Position numbers and translations under genes: made by a program. From NCBI GenBank assembly GCA_018714895.1, contig DVMQ01000018.1, forward strand, positions 1 through 64,000: DNA of 64,000 nucleotides. The letters run 5' to 3'. Under the pieces are notes generated by a model. That model saw only the letters and a program-made list of their open reading frames with translations, was not told the DNA's origin and made no database searches. Position 1 is the stretch's first letter. Every line of letters begins with the position of its first letter. Origin of the DNA: Coprovicinus avistercoris. GTDB taxonomy: Bacteria > Actinomycetota > Coriobacteriia > Coriobacteriales > Atopobiaceae. Shown here one piece after another: positions 60,110-64,000 of this stretch.

Positions 60110-60883
60110 CTAAATATTGCCCGTAAGTTTGTTTTTCACAATGCCCAAGCACTCACGAAAAACATTGTTTGGCAAATACCAGGGCGTTGAATATGCTGCG
60201 ATTCCGAAAGCATGTTCAATGCCCTGTTTGCGTGCAATGGCGAGTGCACGATAGACGTGAAAATCATTTGTCACAATGCCAAAAGAGAAATCTCGATAAG
60301 GGCAAGCGTGGTCTTTGTCAGACGTCTGTTCCAGGACCGTCTGCATAGAGAAACGAAGATTCTCAACCGTGGTTGTTGAGGTGCTTTCATCTAAGATTCG
60401 CGAAGAGGTTATGCCCTGCTGAGTAAGGAAGACGTGCATGCAGGCGGCTTCACTGCAGGGCTCGTTTGCACCTTGTCCTCCGGAGACAACACAGCGTGTA
60501 GATGGGTTTTGTTTGAGATAGTGCACTGCACTATCCAAACGATAGCGCAGTGCATAACTTGGTTCGCCAGAGGCGCGTACTTGTGCCCCAAGCACGATGA
60601 GAAAGTCCAGACCAGCAGGCACGTCTTGATGGGCGGCGTGCATAATTTTGAGACCAAGCACGACGAAAAAGATGCAAATAACCGCTAAACCCAGAGCTAC
60701 AGCTCCGCCAATCCATGCTGGAAGCATCTCCCAAAAACCCAGATAGATGGAGCAGCCCAAGGCGATACATGCCGCACCGATGCCATACCAAACGACAAAG
60801 AAGTGCACACCAGAATGTATGGCCATAACGGTTGCGCCGTATGCCACCGAGAGTATGCCAATGAGGATAAGAAAAATACCCAT
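60110..60883 (-). CDS. YdcF/DUF218 membrane protein
   Basis: 257 residues. The first 85 residues contain three to four membrane helices. The rest is a DUF218 domain with FLIVLGAQVRASGEPSYALRYRLDSAVHYL, VVSGGQGANEPCSEA and VTNDFHVYRALAIARKQG. Members are implicated in envelope polysaccharide or vancomycin-resistance-related traits (SanA/YdcF/ElyC), without a proven reaction. ATG 60883 starts five bases after icd, whose message it probably shares. Confidence 0.9.
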   Translation of the reverse strand: MGIFLILIGILSVAYGATVMAIHSGVHFFVVWYGIGAACIALGCSIYLGFWEMLPAWIGGAVALGLAVICIFFVVLGLKIMHAAHQDVPAGLDFLIVLGAQVRASGEPSYALRYRLDSAVHYLKQNPSTRCVVSGGQGANEPCSEAACMHVFLTQQGITSSRILDESTSTTTVENLRFSMQTVLEQTSDKDHACPYRDFSFGIVTNDFHVYRALAIARKQGIEHAFGIAAYSTPWYLPNNVFRECLGIVKNKLTGNI

Positions 60884-60888
60884 GCGAA

Positions 60889-62100
60889 TTACTCGACGCC
60901 TGTCTCCAGCGTGTCGCGAATTGCAAGAATAAATCCTTCAGTGTCGAGCGTGGTGGGATTGGGCAGCGTAGTGATGCGCGCTAAATCTCCCGTCATCCGC
61001 CCAGATTCAATGGTCTTACGTGTGGCTTGCTCCAGGCGATTGGCAAAGTCTACTAGGTCGGGCAGCTGGTCAAGTTCACCGCGCTTGCGCAAAGCACCTG
61101 TCCAAGCAAAAATAGTTGCGACTGAATTGGTGGAAGTGGACTCACCCTTGAGGTGTTTGTAGTAATGGCGCTGTACTGTTCCGTGAGCAGCCTCATATTC
61201 ACGCGTGCCATCTGGTGCTACGAGTACAGATGTCATCATGGCGAGGCTGCCGAAGGCCGATGAGAGCATGTCGCTCATGACGTCGCCATCATAGTTCTTG
61301 CATGCCCAAATAAAGCCACCCTCAGCTTTAACAACACGTGCGACAGCATCGTCAATAAGGGTGTAGAAGTATTCAATGCCAGCCTCTTCAAAACGGCTGC
61401 GATATTCATTTTCATAGGTGTCGGCAAAGATGTCCTTAAAGCGATGATCATACGTTTTTGAAATGGTGTCTTTCGTGGCGAACCACAGATCTTGCTTTGT
61501 GGAGAGGGCATAGTCAAAGCAGCTTCGGGCAAAGCTTTCAATTGAAGAATCAAGGTTGTGAGTACCCTGTACAATGCCGGGTTCGGTGAACTGGTGGATG
61601 AGCTCACGCTGCTCGGTTCCATCTTCGGCTGTGTAAACAAGTTCAACTTTACCGGGACGATCGATGCGCATCTCGGTATTGCGATATACGTCGCCATAGG
61701 CATGGCGCGCGATGGTAATAGGCTTCTTCCAAGAGGTAACCACCGGCTCAATACCGCGAACTATGATGGGCGTGCGAAAAACCGTACCATCGAGCATGGC
61801 ACGAATGGTGCCATTCGGGCTTTTCCACATCTGCTTCAGCCCATACTCTTCAACGCGCGCGGCGTTGGGAGTGATGGTTGCACATTTAACCGCTACGCCT
61901 AAACGACGGGTTGCTTCTGCGGATTCGACGGTAACAGCATCATCGGTGCGATCGCGATTCTCAAGACCTAAGTCATAGTATTCGGTCTTGAGGTCAATGT
62001 AGGGCAAAAGCAAGTCATCCTTGATCATTTGCCAGATAATGCGGGTCATTTCGTCGCCGTCCATCTCTACGAGCGGCGTCGTCATTGCGATTCTGGCCAT
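60889..62100 (-). CDS. icd: NADP-dependent isocitrate dehydrogenase (dimeric, subfamily II)
   Basis: 403 residues, closer to the eukaryote-like homodimeric type than to E. coli Icd. MDGDEMTRIIWQMIKDDLL near the start, SPNGTIRAMLDGTVFRTPI, YENEYRSRFEEAGIEYFYTLIDD with metal ligands, and HGTVQRHYYKHLKGESTSTN in the cofactor-binding region are typical. It makes 2-oxoglutarate and NADPH, probably for glutamate synthesis, as no other Krebs-cycle gene is in the window. AGGAGG precedes ATG 62100. Confidence 0.96.
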   Translation of the reverse strand: MARIAMTTPLVEMDGDEMTRIIWQMIKDDLLLPYIDLKTEYYDLGLENRDRTDDAVTVESAEATRRLGVAVKCATITPNAARVEEYGLKQMWKSPNGTIRAMLDGTVFRTPIIVRGIEPVVTSWKKPITIARHAYGDVYRNTEMRIDRPGKVELVYTAEDGTEQRELIHQFTEPGIVQGTHNLDSSIESFARSCFDYALSTKQDLWFATKDTISKTYDHRFKDIFADTYENEYRSRFEEAGIEYFYTLIDDAVARVVKAEGGFIWACKNYDGDVMSDMLSSAFGSLAMMTSVLVAPDGTREYEAAHGTVQRHYYKHLKGESTSTNSVATIFAWTGALRKRGELDQLPDLVDFANRLEQATRKTIESGRMTGDLARITTLPNPTTLDTEGFILAIRDTLETGVE

Positions 62101-62214
62101 GAGGGCCTCCTTGCTCGATAAGTGTTTACGCATGCTTTGGGGAAGCTGCGCCAATACCGTCAATTGTAGCTGCCTTATTCGGCTGCCGAGCAAGGCAGAA
62201 ATAAACTAGAAAGG

Positions 62215-64000
62215 TTAGAGAACCTTTTCTGGGGAGAGCCATGCGGGCTGTTCGGCGCTTATCACACGAGCGCAAGCATAGGCCTTTGCCAACGAGATTA
62301 TGGAAACGCCTTGGTAGTTGCCAGATGGTTGACGGATAAGTACCAGTGCACAGTCAGCGTTTTTGTCATCGATCAAACAGATAGGCAAAAGCAGGCAGAT
62401 GGCATTTCTGATGGGGTCATAGGCCGGTGCAGCTGTTCGATAGCTCACACGACAGCGGAGCAGCGCTGCATTGCAGGCATCGTCAAGCGCATGAACGAGA
62501 CGGCGATAGGTACCCGGATCGGACTTTATGGCGTGAGACAGCGTATGAAGCGCCTTGGTGCGCTCCTGCTCAGAGCTTACTTTTTCGGTGTTGATAAGAA
62601 GCTCTGTGAGAGAACTGTTGCCTTCAAGCTGTTCGGTCAGGAATGCGCGAGGAAGACGTCCAAGCTGTTCGTTAACGATGCGCTCTGAATCGATAACAAC
62701 AAGTTTGCCCTGTTCAGGACAGACATCGCTAAGGGTGGAAAGATAGGTGGGCGGCAAAGGAACTGGATCGAGGGATGCGGCGAGACGCATGCCTAGCTCA
62801 CCCGAGCCAACACAGGCAAACCCTGCAAACTGCCATGCAATATCACCAGCGTGCGGCTCAAAGCAGGCGTATACATCGGTGCCAAATGGAGTTAGTAAGC
62901 CGGTATTAAATGCAGCTAAAGACTTATCCGGGGCTACCCCGAGAGCACCACTTAATTGTGCTCGATGAAAAGTCGCGCACAGATAGTCGCGCAAAATACC
63001 GTAACGTCCTGAAGTGCTCGCTGTTTGACCTGGATAGTTCCAGCGCTCTGGCGCAACCATGGCAGCAAGCCGGCCAAGCAGGGCATCCCACGAGCCGATA
63101 ATGGCAAATTGAGCGAATTCACGTACGGGACTGGGCGCTGCAGGAGAGCCAAGCGGTTGCAAAGGAGCAAAATCTGTCCAGGCTCCATCGTCGGAATTTG
63201 GAAGTCCTTCGAGGCCAATGGCTTCGTGGGTTCCACCTGTGCCATCGTCGCCATCTATGTAGGCGAGACTCCAGCGCTTGCCTGCAACAGGTCGAGCGGT
63301 GCGTCGCAGGGTAACTTCAACCGGTGCCGATCCGTCTTCGCGCAGGTAGCGCAGGGGGAAGGAAACTTTGCTTCGCGTGCCGGAAAGCATGCCGGTGGAT
63401 CGTGCAACACGCCAATCTTCGTCGAGAAGCGCCATGATATCCTCATTGAGTGGCAGCACGCGGTACAGAAGCGCAAGGGTGGCGTCTTTGCAGTGCACAT
63501 CTGTCGAGAAGAACTGCGGTAAATCTGATTGCAGCTGTACCGGTGGTGTGCCCGCAGGAGAGCTATGTACATCAAGGTAAACGGCAGGCTTTGCTGGTTC
63601 CTCTACAGGAACAGTTGGTACTTCAGGGACAGGCTGCTCTACAGAAGTGGAAACCACTTCAGAAACAGGTTCTTCTGTAGAAATGATTGTCTCTTCAGCT
63701 GATATTTCAGAAGTCGGTTCTTCTGAGGGCATGAATGAGGTTTCAGGGGAAGATTCTGGCTCTTCAGAAGGCGCTGCAGGCTCTTCTTGCGTGTCGTCTG
63801 TATCAACAGCAAGGAGCTCTTTTAGTGTGAGAGAAGTGTGGGACGGCTGTTCGATTTCCGGCGCAGCAGGCTCCTGCTGCTCAGGCGCAGGAGCTGTTGT
63901 TGCAGAAGCAGGAGCTGTTGTTTCCGTGTTGGATTCTTGAGAGGTTTCTGATGGGTTGGTTTTAGCAGCGTGGGTGGCCTTATGGCGTGGTCGTACGGGT
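62215..64000 (-). CDS. DUF3825-like protein, 5' end beyond window
   Basis: At least 594 residues; the frame is open to the right edge, so the start is missing. The N-terminal 170 visible residues are low-complexity Glu/Pro/Ser/Thr/Ala, with repeats such as EEP and PVEEP. The C-terminal 400 residues carry LRDYLCATFHRAQLSGALGV, AFNTGLLTPFGTDVYACFEP and later LLPICLIDDKNADCALVLIRQPSGNYQGVSIISLAKAY, which I recognise as DUF3825-type text. That domain is often found with OST-HTH/LOTUS RNA-binding domains, which could lie in the missing part. It may be a phage-defence or RNA-related regulator, but the function is unknown. It is convergent with nothing and precedes icd on the same strand. Confidence 0.7.
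   Translation of the reverse strand, partial: PVRPRHKATHAAKTNPSETSQESNTETTAPASATTAPAPEQQEPAAPEIEQPSHTSLTLKELLAVDTDDTQEEPAAPSEEPESSPETSFMPSEEPTSEISAEETIISTEEPVSEVVSTSVEQPVPEVPTVPVEEPAKPAVYLDVHSSPAGTPPVQLQSDLPQFFSTDVHCKDATLALLYRVLPLNEDIMALLDEDWRVARSTGMLSGTRSKVSFPLRYLREDGSAPVEVTLRRTARPVAGKRWSLAYIDGDDGTGGTHEAIGLEGLPNSDDGAWTDFAPLQPLGSPAAPSPVREFAQFAIIGSWDALLGRLAAMVAPERWNYPGQTASTSGRYGILRDYLCATFHRAQLSGALGVAPDKSLAAFNTGLLTPFGTDVYACFEPHAGDIAWQFAGFACVGSGELGMRLAASLDPVPLPPTYLSTLSDVCPEQGKLVVIDSERIVNEQLGRLPRAFLTEQLEGNSSLTELLINTEKVSSEQERTKALHTLSHAIKSDPGTYRRLVHALDDACNAALLRCRVSYRTAAPAYDPIRNAICLLLPICLIDDKNADCALVLIRQPSGNYQGVSIISLAKAYACARVISAEQPAWLSPEKVL

Overview
The window looks like a chromosome segment of a low-to-mid GC anaerobic actinobacterium of the class Coriobacteriia. 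An Atopobiaceae member such as Lancefieldella or Atopobium is my best guess, made from protein style and base composition rather than from any search. Supporting signs are a SARP/BTAD giant regulator, oxygen-sensitive glycyl-radical chemistry with its activase, a split flavoprotein-rubredoxin pair, the MEP isoprenoid enzyme IspE, and the actinobacterial murI-rph-rdgB order. I found no phage, insertion sequence or CRISPR array.

Layout. 1-124: end of a 5S rRNA gene and its terminator. 431-16989: a large regulator, then housekeeping genes (secA, prfB, a YitT protein, an Fsa-type aldolase, ftsE-ftsX, rnr, a TPR protein, smpB, a flavin reductase with rubredoxin, a gamma-carbonic anhydrase) and the tmRNA gene ssrA. 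17334-33592: a fermentation and nucleoside block containing an iron alcohol dehydrogenase, a CRP-type regulator with YjjI and YjjW, psuK-psuG, deoB-deoD, a BMP-type nucleoside ABC transporter, cdd and pyrimidine nucleoside phosphorylase. 33615-42889: murE, tRNA-Val, murI-rph-rdgB-nagB, an SDR, an Xaa-Pro peptidase, and veg-ispE. 42991-44773: an LPxTG-type surface protein switched out of frame by a C10 tract. 44892-64000: tRNA-Pro, a LysR regulator, two hydrolase/acetyltransferase pairs, an ECF sigma/RsgI-like anti-sigma/secreted protein locus, a DUF2130 protein, a deformylase-like protein, an XRE-aminotransferase fusion, dCMP deaminase, a phosphatase, YhbY, YdcF, isocitrate dehydrogenase, and a DUF3825-like gene running off the right edge.

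How the genes work together. The nucleoside block forms a nearly complete salvage and catabolic route. Nucleosides enter through the Tat/lipoprotein BMP receptor and its ABC transporter. Cdd converts cytidine to uridine. DeoD and Pdp release (deoxy)ribose-1-phosphate, DeoB converts it to the 5-phosphate, and PsuK/PsuG recover uracil and ribose-5-phosphate from pseudouridine. YjjI and YjjW also sit beside the deo genes in E. coli, so their presence here suggests a conserved role. RNase R, SmpB and tmRNA form a ribosome-rescue neighbourhood.

The two signals I rate highest are the out-of-frame poly-C tract in the surface protein and a release factor 2 whose codon-recognition tripeptide reads SPT instead of SPF. 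The latter coincides with near-absence of TGA stops: 3 of 59 genes by my reading, two of them in ATGA overlaps.
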